Source: PALSA-1006 sp964532405 (lineage in GTDB: Bacteria; Pseudomonadota; Gammaproteobacteria; Burkholderiales; Gallionellaceae). Taken from it: a stretch of 64,000 bases of DNA. Under the pieces are notes generated by a model. That model ran no database searches, was not told the origin of the DNA, and was given only the letters and a program-made list of their open reading frames with translations. Shown piece after piece: positions 53,876-60,636 of the stretch (position 1 is its first letter; each line of letters opens with the position of its first letter). Location of the stretch: assembly GCA_964532405.1 (NCBI GenBank), contig CAZHIC010000010.1, positions 1 to 64,000 on the forward strand, in the 5' to 3' direction. The position numbers were made by a program, and so were the translations under genes.

Positions 53876-54703
53876 TTAATGTTTGTTGCCGGGTTTTAGC
53901 CAAACATCGCTTATCGATTTCTGTTCTGCACTGTCGCCCAAATACGCTAAACCATACATCTCGGAGAGCATGCGCAGCAGCGTGTAATGGTTGATACGCT
54001 GTATTGATTTGCCGGGTTTAACCATTGCCCCCATCAATATCGTCGCGATGCGGTTGCCTTCCGAGCCATCGTCCTCATCCCAGGTCACGACCAGCAAACT
54101 GTTGTGCGTCAATGCCCATTGCGCATAGCGCTCCAAGTTCTTTTCCAGCCACGCATCGCCTTGCGCGATGCTACCGTCGTGCATGTCGTTGAGTTGATCT
54201 GGCATCACCAATGCGACGGTGGGCAGCCTGGTAAAATCCTGCGGAAACGCGCTGAACGGCTGGTTGAACGCAGCCAACTCCTTCCAGTTAGCCGCCGGGT
54301 TGTGCTTGCGCATATACGCACCATAAATGCAGCCCGTGTAGCCGGTTTCCGGCATAGATTCCGAATAACTTACAAAGCTTAGACTTTTGGCGATCAACGC
54401 GCTGCCCAGATTTTCTCCCCTCAAATCCAGCGGACAGGCATTGCTGCCGATGCCTCGCGTCGTGCCGGAAAATAGTGCTAAATAGTTCGGCTGGCTCGGA
54501 TGGGTGATGCCATAGGAGTTGGTGAACAGCACGCCGCGCTGGGTGAGCGCGTTGATGTAAGGCGCGTCTTTATTGCCGATGATCTGGGAAAATGACTTGT
54601 TCTCTTCTACCACGATGACGATGTGATCGGGGCTAGGCAGCGCATCCGCAGCAAGCGCGCTTTGCGCCAGTAGCGCCAAGAAGATAAGGGGGAGCCGCAT
54701 CAT
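53876..54703 (-). CDS. Exported phosphoesterase (acid phosphatase/phospholipase C-like)
   Basis: A 275-residue protein with a signal peptide (RLPLIFLALLAQSALA) and the pattern of the phosphoesterase family PF04185: HIVIVVEENKSFSQIIG at the start, THPSQPNYLALFSG, PDQLNDMHDGSIAQGDAW and VVTWDEDDGSEGNR. Metal-binding and active residues of that family (Glu-Asn, Asp, Asp-Glu-Asp) are present. It is expected to cleave phosphate esters in the periplasm or outside the cell. It overlaps the YjdM-type gene by four bases, so the two are coupled. Confidence 0.87.
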   Translation of the reverse strand: MMRLPLIFLALLAQSALAADALPSPDHIVIVVEENKSFSQIIGNKDAPYINALTQRGVLFTNSYGITHPSQPNYLALFSGTTRGIGSNACPLDLRGENLGSALIAKSLSFVSYSESMPETGYTGCIYGAYMRKHNPAANWKELAAFNQPFSAFPQDFTRLPTVALVMPDQLNDMHDGSIAQGDAWLEKNLERYAQWALTHNSLLVVTWDEDDGSEGNRIATILMGAMVKPGKSIQRINHYTLLRMLSEMYGLAYLGDSAEQKSISDVWLKPGNKH

Positions 54704-55041
54704 ATCTTTTTCACAAACTCGGACTTCAACGACATCGCGCCGATGCCGTCGATCTTACAGTCGATGTCATGGTCGCCTTCGACCAAACGGATATTCTTCA
54801 CCTTCGTCCCCACCTTCACGACCGCAGACGAACCCTTGACCTTCAAGTCCTTAATCACCGTCACCGAATCGCCGTCGGCAAGCACATTGCCGACCGCATC
54901 GCGAATAACGCACTGCTGCTCACCGCTCTCGACGGGCGCATCTTTCGGCCACTCATAGGCACATTCGGGACAAACGTAATTGCTACCGTCTTCGTAGGTG
55001 AATTCGGAATTGCATTTCGGACATTTGGGTAAAGCGCTCAT
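54700..55041 (-). CDS. yjdM: YjdM/PhnA-type zinc-ribbon protein
   Basis: A 113-residue protein with an N-terminal zinc ribbon (CPKCNSEFTYEDGSNYVCPEC) and a C-terminal SH3-like part ending IDGIGAMSLKSEFVKKI, matching the YjdM family once called PhnA. The name PhnA is historical; the family is not the phosphonoacetate hydrolase. Role unknown. It borders the integron cassettes: its start lies about 80 bases from the last decayed attC, and the ribosome-binding region is CAGGAAATGCC. Confidence 0.92.
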   Translation of the reverse strand: MSALPKCPKCNSEFTYEDGSNYVCPECAYEWPKDAPVESGEQQCVIRDAVGNVLADGDSVTVIKDLKVKGSSAVVKVGTKVKNIRLVEGDHDIDCKIDGIGAMSLKSEFVKKI

Positions 55042-55120
55042 GGCATTTCCTGTGATTGATTGGGTGCCAACGGTCTTAAAATATTTCTTCCTGTTTTCTG
55101 CATTTTCTTCTCCTCTTTGA

Positions 55121-55206
55121 AAAACGTGGAGCTGCGCGAGGTTTTATTCGCGCAGTCCCGTTTGAGCGCAGCGTAGGCATCATCGCTCGCTCTTTGAACG
55201 TTGGGC
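55121..55206 (-). other. Decayed attC site ending the cassette cluster
   Basis: On the minus strand the site begins GCCCAACG inside the last codons of the VanY-like gene and continues with a GCCTACGCTGCGCTCAAACG arm and a CTGCGCGA-ATAAAACC-TCGCGCAG stem. The expected closing GTTGGGC is replaced by ACGTTTTTC. The body is recognisable but the crossover end is lost. Confidence 0.55.
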
Positions 55207-55719
55207 GTCGTTAAAACACCAATGCCACGGCTCATATTGGTAATCACAGTCATTGCCAACGGGATAAGACAGATAGTAGCCAAATTCGGCAGCGCGCGCA
55301 TTAAGCCAAGCAAACGCAGGCGTTTGGTCGAACTCGACTTCAAGCGCACGGCTACCGGGAGTTGTTAGATCGATGGCGTGCCCGGTATGGTGTTCGCTGA
55401 AGCCAGGTGGAGCGCATACGGTGAGAATTTCTTCAACAGCCGTTCCGGTTTCGATCTTTCGGCGAATAATCTCGGTTTGGCGGTCGATGCTGCGGAAGGC
55501 CGAGACAATGAACAGCGAGACGCCATCATCGTGGGCTGCTGTCTTGAGATTGCGCCAAGCCTCCGCAGCGGCGACAACAAGCAGATGATCTCTTCCGTCT
55601 GCTCCGACTTCTGCAACTTCAAGGCTGCTGGCCTCTTCGCAAACGCGCAAGCCACGAGCCGCTATCAATTCACTTGAAATTCCAAGTGCCGCGTTCAGAG
55701 AAACAAGGCGTGGATTCAT
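55180..55719 (-). CDS. D,D-carboxypeptidase of the VanY family (cassette gene)
   Basis: A 179-residue protein from ATG 55719. The VanY-type zinc site is present: VSAFRSIDRQTEI, then SEHHTGHAIDL (His and Asp ligands) and EPWHW (second His). The family trims D-Ala from peptidoglycan stem peptides. No signal peptide or membrane segment is seen, which is unusual for a wall-acting enzyme; the N-terminus MNPRLVSLNAALG is soluble. The last residues (AQRSKSER) are read from the attC sequence that follows. It is the last cassette in reading direction. Confidence 0.8.
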   Translation of the reverse strand: MNPRLVSLNAALGISSELIAARGLRVCEEASSLEVAEVGADGRDHLLVVAAAEAWRNLKTAAHDDGVSLFIVSAFRSIDRQTEIIRRKIETGTAVEEILTVCAPPGFSEHHTGHAIDLTTPGSRALEVEFDQTPAFAWLNARAAEFGYYLSYPVGNDCDYQYEPWHWCFNDAQRSKSER

Positions 55720-55731
55720 GACGATCAAAAT

Positions 55732-55798
55732 GCCCAACGCCCAAATTCACCGGCGGCCATGCGCAGCATGGACATCCGTGCGCAACAACCAGCTAGGC
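55732..55798 (-). other. attC site downstream of the uncharacterised cassette gene
   Basis: 67 bases on the minus strand from GCCTAGC to GTTGGGC, with a central CCATGC-TGC-GCATGG hairpin. Arms are imperfectly complementary and diverge from the other three sites, but end boxes and position (just after the gene's stop region, just before the VanY-like gene) fit. Confidence 0.65.
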
Positions 55799-55813
55799 CA
55801 GTACGACGCACGC

Positions 55814-56344
55814 TCATTGCTTGTCATGCTTGGACTGTACCAGTCGAGAGTGTGCTGACCGCAAGAGGGCTCTCGAATAGAGCTTGTGAAAGCCTTGAAG
55901 AGCATGGAATGCAAAGCCGAAGCTAGTTTGCCCGGATGCTGGATCCACTTTAGGAACGACGGCAGAGCCAAAGTACAAGCGTGTGTTGCTTGAATTGCTG
56001 CTCTCGTCAACAACGCTCATCAGCCACGACCTCGTGCGTCCTAGAAAATCACAGAGCAACAGTTGATTCGCGGTTTGACCTTCAACGCTCCAGGCTGCAA
56101 ACGTTTTGACTTCGCCAGAGGCTAGCTGTTTGGCTTGCCTATCCGTCGATGGCTTTGAAACGAGCAATGAAAGGATCAAGCGCTCGACCTTAAACACAGC
56201 AGTGGTGTAAAAGGCCTCCACATACTCGGCATGGGAAACGGCGCTTGGCAGGTCGATGAAATAGCAATCCGTGTAGGCGCCCTCTTGCTGGTATCTGCTT
56301 AGCAGCGCCTCCTGAGGTAATTCGCAAAGTTGTATGGTATTCAT
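55814..56344 (-). CDS. Uncharacterised cassette protein (176 residues)
   Basis: Starts at ATG 56344 with GGAG 8 bases upstream; begins MNTIQLCELPQEALL and contains YTDCYFIDLPSAVSHAEYVE, LLLCDFLGRTRSWLM and TRLYFGSAVVPK. It recalls a conserved uncharacterised proteobacterial family (perhaps DUF2867), but I cannot confirm which. Soluble, no signal peptide. It lies only 28 bases after the DUF1272 gene with no complete attC between them, so these two genes now share one cassette. Confidence 0.7.
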   Translation of the reverse strand: MNTIQLCELPQEALLSRYQQEGAYTDCYFIDLPSAVSHAEYVEAFYTTAVFKVERLILSLLVSKPSTDRQAKQLASGEVKTFAAWSVEGQTANQLLLCDFLGRTRSWLMSVVDESSNSSNTRLYFGSAVVPKVDPASGQTSFGFAFHALQGFHKLYSRALLRSAHSRLVQSKHDKQ

Positions 56345-56372
56345 AGCTTCTCCGGTTATTGATCTGCGCAGA

Positions 56373-56621
56373 CTAGGCTGCCTTTGCACAACCGGCAGGA
56401 TTGTAAACGCGCTCGGTTGAGGCAGGGTACGCCGCAAGCTTGATGACGGGACGCCTTGGCCTTGCAACAAGCTCGCCACCACAGTTGGGACATTTTCCGT
56501 GGAGCACGGTCTCCGCACACGACACACAGAAAGTGCATTCGAACGAACATATGCGTGCCTCGGTGGACTCGGGCGGAAGTGCCTTATCGCAGCACTCACA
56601 GGAAGGGCGAAGTTGCAGCAT
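56373..56621 (-). CDS. DUF1272 zinc-ribbon protein (cassette gene)
   Basis: An 82-residue protein from ATG 56621, preceded by a strong GAGGAG. It matches DUF1272 throughout: LRPSCECCDKALPPES, ARICSFECTFCVSCAE and CPNCGGELVARPRRP, with eight cysteines in pairs that probably bind zinc. Function unknown; the family is often found as an integron cassette. Its stop codon lies in GCCTAG, resembling the first box of an attC, but the rest of the site is missing. The same frame is also open upstream through the preceding attC (see 56717-57023). Confidence 0.9.
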   Translation of the reverse strand: MLQLRPSCECCDKALPPESTEARICSFECTFCVSCAETVLHGKCPNCGGELVARPRRPVIKLAAYPASTERVYNPAGCAKAA

Positions 56622-56644
56622 GTAATTCTCCTCGTGGGTATATC

Positions 56645-56722
56645 GCCCAACCGTAGAGTTAAGGGCGCGGCCAACGAACCGGCGAATGACTCTCCCCGTC
56701 CCGCTTGAACGATGGGTTAGGC
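56645..56722 (-). other. attC site between the ABM-like and DUF1272 genes
   Basis: 78 bases on the minus strand from GCCTAAC to GTTGGGC. Arms CGTTCAAGCGGGACGG and CCGCGCCCTTAACTCTACG pair imperfectly as in true attC sites. The TAA in GCCTAAC would be the natural stop of the preceding gene, and the site is crossed by an open reading frame because of an upstream frameshift. Confidence 0.85.
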
Positions 56723-57023
56723 TGCCTTGCTCTTGCGGTGCTGAAGCAACTGCTTGCCCGAAGAAGCTATTGTAGTCATCTTCAACTAAATGAATCATAT
56801 TTTTTGCAATAGCCGTAGTCAGAAACTCTTTTAAACCATCCTGAGCGAATTCTTGGTTTTCCCAAGCAATTCGGCCAGACCAAAATTCAGCGCCTTCGTA
56901 CAATTCGTAAGCAATGAATCCGGTTTTGTTTTTGAGCCACGCAATCATTTGCTCCGTAAGATCAAGAAATGATTCGCGGGACGTATCTGATTTGAGTTTG
57001 AATTTTACAATTTGTACGAACAT
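56717..57023 (-). pseudogene. Antibiotic biosynthesis monooxygenase-like gene, frameshifted, reading into attC
   Basis: ATG 57023 opens MFVQIVKFKLKSDTSRESF, an ABM-type ferredoxin-like fold of about 95-100 residues. In the third frame the 3' end reads KQLLQHRKSKAA and stops at TAA inside the GCCTAAC box of attC, exactly where cassette genes usually stop. To join the two frames one base must be removed at about 56740-56750 (TTCGGGC, likely an extra G). With that extra base the actual frame continues through the 78-base attC and into DUF1272, giving a 216-residue open frame to 56373. Either the gene is a recent frameshift mutant or a fusion protein is made. Confidence 0.7.
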
Positions 57024-57035
57024 AATTTTACGGTT

Positions 57036-57098
57036 GCCCAACGTAGAGCTAAGAGGCTGCGCGCTTTTGCGCAGTCCCGCTTGAGCGTGGGGTTAGAA
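57036..57098 (-). other. attC site downstream of the SDR cassette gene
   Basis: 63 bases on the minus strand, from TTCTAAC to GTTGGGC. Arms CGCTCAAGCGGGACTGCGC and GCGCAGCCTCTTAGCTCTACG flank a small AAAA loop. Very similar to the site at 57827-57889. Confidence 0.9.
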
Positions 57099-57104
57099 CT
57101 TCTC

Positions 57105-57785
57105 TCAGCATATTGCTCCCCCATCGACAACCACCACCGTGCCTGTGGAGTATGAATTAGCAAACAGATACAGGTAAGCATCAGCAATTTCACTTGCAAC
57201 GCCAAGACGATTAAGGGGCAAAGTTGGCAACAGAACCTTGACGTGTTGAGCACGACCGGAAGTCGGTGGCTCGGTATCCACAAAACCCGGACAAACCGTG
57301 TTTACCCGAATGGGCGCAAGCTCAATAGTGATCGCTTTAGCAAGCGCCTCCGTTGCTGCATTCATGGCGCTGACTGCCGAGTAACCGGGATAGCTACGGC
57401 GAGAAGCGATGCCTGATGTAAAAGTGATAGAGCCATCTTGCCGGATATATTGGGTGCCATGCTTTGCCAGCCGGTACTGCCCCCAGAACTTGGCATCGAA
57501 GGCAGCCATTGCCGCGCCAACTTCGTTTTCGAGAAATCGTCCAGATGGCAACTGAGGTTTGATTGTTACCGCCAAATGGTCGAAGTGGCCGACACGCTGA
57601 AAAAAATCTGTGACGGATTGGTCATCCGAGGCATCAACCACCTCTGTTTGGACGCGCTCACCGAGTTGCCTTGCTGCGGTATTGAGCCTTTCATTAGAGC
57701 GGGAAGCGATAACAACCTGAGCACTGGCATTCAGGGCTTTTTGCGCCACTGCATAACCAATACCGGAGCTGCCGCCCACGATCAC
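57105..57785 (-). CDS. Short-chain dehydrogenase/reductase, probable 5' frameshift (cassette gene)
   Basis: An SDR with the NAD(P) loop GGSSGIGYAVAQ, the DASDD acidic block and the C-terminal VVVVDGGAIC. In the catalytic region the usual YxxxK is altered: GYSAVSAMNAATEALAKA has Ser where Lys is expected, as in an atypical SDR subgroup. The natural start is probably ATG 57823, directly after attC, but that frame meets a stop after KKS; one more A in the six-A run at 57788-57793 would restore KKIVIVGGSSGIG. As written, only a GTG start at 57785 without a ribosome-binding site remains, so expression is doubtful. Confidence 0.75.
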   Translation of the reverse strand: MIVGGSSGIGYAVAQKALNASAQVVIASRSNERLNTAARQLGERVQTEVVDASDDQSVTDFFQRVGHFDHLAVTIKPQLPSGRFLENEVGAAMAAFDAKFWGQYRLAKHGTQYIRQDGSITFTSGIASRRSYPGYSAVSAMNAATEALAKAITIELAPIRVNTVCPGFVDTEPPTSGRAQHVKVLLPTLPLNRLGVASEIADAYLYLFANSYSTGTVVVVDGGAIC

Positions 57786-57826
57786 GATTTTTTGTTTTCA
57801 AACACTGCGTTTTCAGGTTGCATAAG

Positions 57827-57889
57827 TTCTAACGTAAAGCTAAGGGACTGGGCGCTTTTGCGCAGTCCCGCTTGAGCGTAGGGTTAGGG
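57827..57889 (-). other. attC site downstream of the DUF1801 cassette gene
   Basis: 63 bases on the minus strand. CCTAACCCTACGCTCAAGCG and GGACTG pair with CAGTCCC and CTTTACGTTAG around a GCGC-AAAA loop. It begins 3 bases after the DUF1801 stop and ends 4 bases before the start of the SDR frame. Confidence 0.9.
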
Positions 57890-57892
57890 TTA

Positions 57893-58309
57893 TCATGCTC
57901 GCCTCTTGTTGCGATGGTAAGTGAGTGCGGCGGCGATGCAGTATGTGAGCGAATCAGTTGGCACAACGTCCCCCTCCTTAAAAAGGATAGCGCGATTGCC
58001 CTCGAACTTGAAGTCGTTCGGAAACAGTGTGCGGAATGTTTCGACTAGATTGGTCTGGCAATGAAAGTACATCGCGTATTGCGATGGTGCGGACTTTTTC
58101 CAGTCGATGCGGACTGTGCTTCCACTCTTGCTCTGTGAGGTAACGTAGGCAGGCTCACCCCACTTGAGTGTTTCTTCGATCTTGCCAACACCCTCGGTGG
58201 ATGCCGCTGTCTCGAGAATGAGCTTGCGCAGAGCCATCAGGTTGCGGCGCATGTGAGGCGGATACGTCTCGAAAACTTTGGCGACGGCAGGGTTCTCGAA
58301 CTGCTTCAC
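57893..58309 (-). CDS. DUF1801 protein (cassette gene)
   Basis: A 138-residue protein with GTG start at 58309, preceded by AAAGGAGAG. DUF1801 family blocks are present: YPPHMRRNLMALRKLILETA, EETLKWGEPAY and a C-terminal helical end. Related proteins have been linked to iron handling (YdhG/frataxin-like fold), but this is not established for the cassette versions. It is the first gene of the cluster in reading direction; no attC precedes it. 58310-58487 holds no gene I can support. Confidence 0.85.
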   Translation of the reverse strand: MKQFENPAVAKVFETYPPHMRRNLMALRKLILETAASTEGVGKIEETLKWGEPAYVTSQSKSGSTVRIDWKKSAPSQYAMYFHCQTNLVETFRTLFPNDFKFEGNRAILFKEGDVVPTDSLTYCIAAALTYHRNKRRA

Positions 58310-58487
58310 GACGCTCTCCTTTGTTTGGTGTCCACGATTGGCTTATTCTACGTCTATTCGATGGCAAAAACGCCGTATATTCTGGAATCAATTGCCGGAT
58401 AAACTCATTGTTTTGCATACTTGCCTCGCACCATTTTGCCGAAATCTTCACGGCGATATTCCGGGCGCATTTCATTTTTATCCATGC

Positions 58488-58787
58488 TCATGCCGCAAGC
58501 CGCTCCAACGGGTGAATGTTTTTCAACACATCAGCCAAAACATCTCTCGCTATTTCGGTATCGTAGCGAGCTTGACCGCGTAACCAGTAGCCATCCGATA
58601 ATCTAAAATACCGACACAGCCGCAAGTCCGTATCTGCGGTGATAGCGCGATTGCCATGGACGATTTCGTTGATGCGGCGCGGTGGTACGCCAATGGCTTT
58701 TGCCAGTGCATACTGGCTCATCTCCAGTGGCTTTAGGAATTCTTCCAACAAAATTTCACCGGGGTGAACGGGGGGTAATTCACGCAT
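58488..58787 (-). CDS. higA: HigA-family antitoxin
   Basis: A 99-residue XRE-type helix-turn-helix antitoxin: HPGEILLEEFLKPLEMSQYALAKAIGVPPRRINEIVHG is the HigA signature, followed by the RYFRLSDGYWLRGQARYD block. AGGAGC lies upstream of ATG 58787. It follows the toxin gene by 30 bases, the toxin-first order typical of higBA. It should neutralise HigB and repress the promoter via the palindrome at 59102-59126. Confidence 0.93.
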   Translation of the reverse strand: MRELPPVHPGEILLEEFLKPLEMSQYALAKAIGVPPRRINEIVHGNRAITADTDLRLCRYFRLSDGYWLRGQARYDTEIARDVLADVLKNIHPLERLAA

Positions 58788-58817
58788 AATTTTTGCTCCT
58801 ATATTGCGTTGGCATTA

Positions 58818-59096
58818 TCAGTGATAGTCCACAATTTCAACATTTTCGGCGTTGCCATTTTCAAAACGGAAACACACCCGCCACTGATTGTTGACGCGAA
58901 TGCTCCACTGTCCTTTGCGATTACCTTTGAGGGCTTCGAGCCGATTGCCGGGAGAAATCCGCAAATCATCGAGACATTCGCTCATGTTGAGTTGCTCCAA
59001 CTTTCTACGTGCAACCTGTTCAATATTGGCAAAGCGTACTACCCGCTTGCGGTTAAATAGCGCTTCAGTATCGGCGCATCTGAACGTGTTGATCAT
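58818..59096 (-). CDS. higB: HigB-family toxin (RelE/ParE superfamily)
   Basis: A 92-residue toxin beginning MINTFRCADTEALFNRKRV and containing ARRKLEQLNMSECLDDLR, GNRKGQWSIRVNNQWRVCFRF and ending IVDYH, the HigB pattern. Family members are ribosome-dependent mRNA endonucleases. The ATG at 59096 is exactly where transcription from the predicted promoter should begin, and no ribosome-binding site is present, so the mRNA is predicted to be leaderless. The gene lies between the cassette cluster and argA. Confidence 0.93.
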   Translation of the reverse strand: MINTFRCADTEALFNRKRVVRFANIEQVARRKLEQLNMSECLDDLRISPGNRLEALKGNRKGQWSIRVNNQWRVCFRFENGNAENVEIVDYH

Positions 59097-59101
59097 ATAG
59101 G

Positions 59102-59130
59102 CATATTAACGAGGCGCGTTAATATGTCAA
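59102..59130 (-). promoter_or_regulatory. higBA promoter and palindromic operator
   Basis: On the minus strand: TTGACA (59125-59130), 16 bases, TAATAT (59103-59108). A perfect inverted repeat CATATTAACG-N5-CGTTAATATG covers 59102-59126, including the -10, as expected for HigA autorepression. Predicted transcription start: the A of the higB ATG at 59096. Confidence 0.85.
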
Positions 59131-59219
59131 GGCCTCGTAGGACAACTCACGGCTATTGCGCTCCACGCTCGCATTGCAGGATACTGCGTTTCGCCAAATG
59201 TTATTGAAGCCTAACCACC

Positions 59220-60551
59220 ATGTCACAGTCATCTGCCCATAATCCCGCCGAGTTCGTTGCCTGGTTCCGCTCAGTTGCGCCCTATATCAACGCGTTCCGG
59301 GGCAAAACTTTTGTTATTGCCTTCGGTGGCGAAGTCGTGGCGGACGGCAAGTTTGTCGAACTCACGCACGACTTCAATTTGCTCGCCAGCCTCGGCGTGC
59401 ATCTGGTGCTGGTGCATGGAGCCCGCCCTCAAATCGAACAGCATTTAGCGCGCAACGATATATCCGACCATTACCATCAAGGTATACGTTTGACCGATGC
59501 CGAGACCTTGCAATGCGTGAAAGAGGCGGTCGGGCGCACGCGTCTGGAAGTCGAGGCACTATTGTCGATGGGCTTGGCTAATTCCCCGATGGCCAATGCG
59601 GATATCCGTGTGGCTGGCGGCAATTTCATAACCGCCCAACCGATGGGCGTGATCAACGGTGTCGATCTGTTGCACACCGGATGTGTGCGCAAAGTGGACG
59701 TGGCGGCGATCAAGGACCGGCTGGAATTCAATGAGGTGGTGCTGCTCTCGCCGCTCGGCTATTCGCCCACCGGAGAGGTTTTCAATCTGACGCTGGAAGA
59801 CGTCGCCACGACCACGGCGATTGCTCTGGATGCGGATAAATTGATTTTTCTGATGGATACTGATGGCGTCATGGACAAACAAGGTAAGCTGCTACGCGAG
59901 TTGACCATCGCTTCTGCCAGCGAGGTGCTGTCCGGCAAACGTAAATTGCCCGACGATGTGGGTCTGTTTTTGCCTTGCGCTGTGCGTGCGTGCGAGGCAG
60001 GTGTTGCCCGGGCCCATTTGATTAGCCGTCATCAGGATGGCGCCTTGTTGCAAGAACTGTTTTCCGATGTCGGCATCGGCAGCATGGTCGTGGAAAGTAC
60101 GCTGAACACGATACGTGATGCCACCATCGATGATGTAGGCGGCATATTGCAACTGCTGCAACCGCTGGAGGCGGAGGGCGTTTTGGTGCGGCGTTCGCGT
60201 GAATTGATGGAACGAGAAATTGAGCGCTTCGTGGTGATGGAGCACGACCACCGCATTATTGGCTGTGCCGCTTTGTATCCGTTTCCGGATGAAAAAGCGG
60301 CTGAACTGGCCTGCATGGCTGTTCACTCCAAGTATCGCCAGCATGGTTACGGCGACGCTTTGCTCAAACATATGAGTACCGAAGCACTTGCGCAACGGTT
60401 TAAAAAATTGTTCGTATTAACCACGCGTACAGCGCATTGGTTTGTTGAGCGCGGCTTCAAGGAAGGCGATCTGAGCCAACTTCCGGCAGAGAAAAAAGCA
60501 CTTTACAACTACCAGCGCCGTTCAAAAGTCTTTATAAAAACGTTAAAATGA
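59220..60551 (+). CDS. argA: N-acetylglutamate synthase
   Basis: A 443-residue enzyme of arginine synthesis: an N-terminal amino-acid-kinase domain (FGGEVVADGK, LVHGARPQIEQHL) and a C-terminal GNAT acetyltransferase domain (GCAALYPFPDEKAAELACMAVHSKYRQHGYGDALLKHM with the acetyl-CoA loop Q/RxxGxG). The kinase part is regulatory in this family and senses arginine. Start at ATG 59220; it is followed by a GACATGCC...GGCATGTC hairpin and then yggX. Confidence 0.95.
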   Translation: MSQSSAHNPAEFVAWFRSVAPYINAFRGKTFVIAFGGEVVADGKFVELTHDFNLLASLGVHLVLVHGARPQIEQHLARNDISDHYHQGIRLTDAETLQCVKEAVGRTRLEVEALLSMGLANSPMANADIRVAGGNFITAQPMGVINGVDLLHTGCVRKVDVAAIKDRLEFNEVVLLSPLGYSPTGEVFNLTLEDVATTTAIALDADKLIFLMDTDGVMDKQGKLLRELTIASASEVLSGKRKLPDDVGLFLPCAVRACEAGVARAHLISRHQDGALLQELFSDVGIGSMVVESTLNTIRDATIDDVGGILQLLQPLEAEGVLVRRSRELMEREIERFVVMEHDHRIIGCAALYPFPDEKAAELACMAVHSKYRQHGYGDALLKHMSTEALAQRFKKLFVLTTRTAHWFVERGFKEGDLSQLPAEKKALYNYQRRSKVFIKTLK

Positions 60552-60560
60552 ACCAATTCA

Positions 60561-60584
60561 GACATGCCATAACAACGGCATGTC
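60561..60584. repeat. Inverted repeat between argA and yggX
   Basis: GACATGCC-ATAACAAC-GGCATGTC, a perfect 8-bp stem just after the argA stop. No T tract follows, so it is at best a weak terminator or an mRNA-stabilising hairpin. Confidence 0.5.
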
Positions 60585-60636
60585 ATTACGGCGTCATAAT
60601 GGACGCTTAATATTCAACCTGATATGGAGTCGATAA

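Larger units (their letters stand above)
55121..58309 (-). mobile_element. Integron gene-cassette cluster without integrase (CALIN-like)
   Basis: Five short units, all read on the minus strand, each consisting of one small gene followed directly by an attC-type imperfect palindrome. Four sites are recognisable (57827-57889, 57036-57098, 56645-56722, 55732-55798), one is decayed (55121-55206). Sites share the core CGCTCAAGCGGGACTG or CGTTCAAGCGGGACGG and end GTTAGAA, GTTGGGC or similar. Gene stop codons abut the sites, and gene contents (DUF1801, SDR, ABM, DUF1272, VanY-like) are typical of sedentary cassettes. No intI gene and no attI are seen nearby or elsewhere in the window, so it is a cluster of attC sites lacking integrase, or one end of an array whose integrase lies outside. 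Confidence 0.85.

Noticed and set aside
58155..58475. 106-residue minus-strand open frame upstream of and overlapping the DUF1801 gene
   Set aside because: Overlaps DUF1801 in another frame, no motif, and no attC before it; not treated as a gene.
58330..59130. higBA as a further integron cassette
   Set aside because: No attC is found after higA or before higB; treated as a neighbouring chromosomal toxin-antitoxin pair.
59210..59219. GCCTAACC just before argA, resembling an attC end box
   Set aside because: No palindrome or second box around it and on the strand opposite to the cassette genes.
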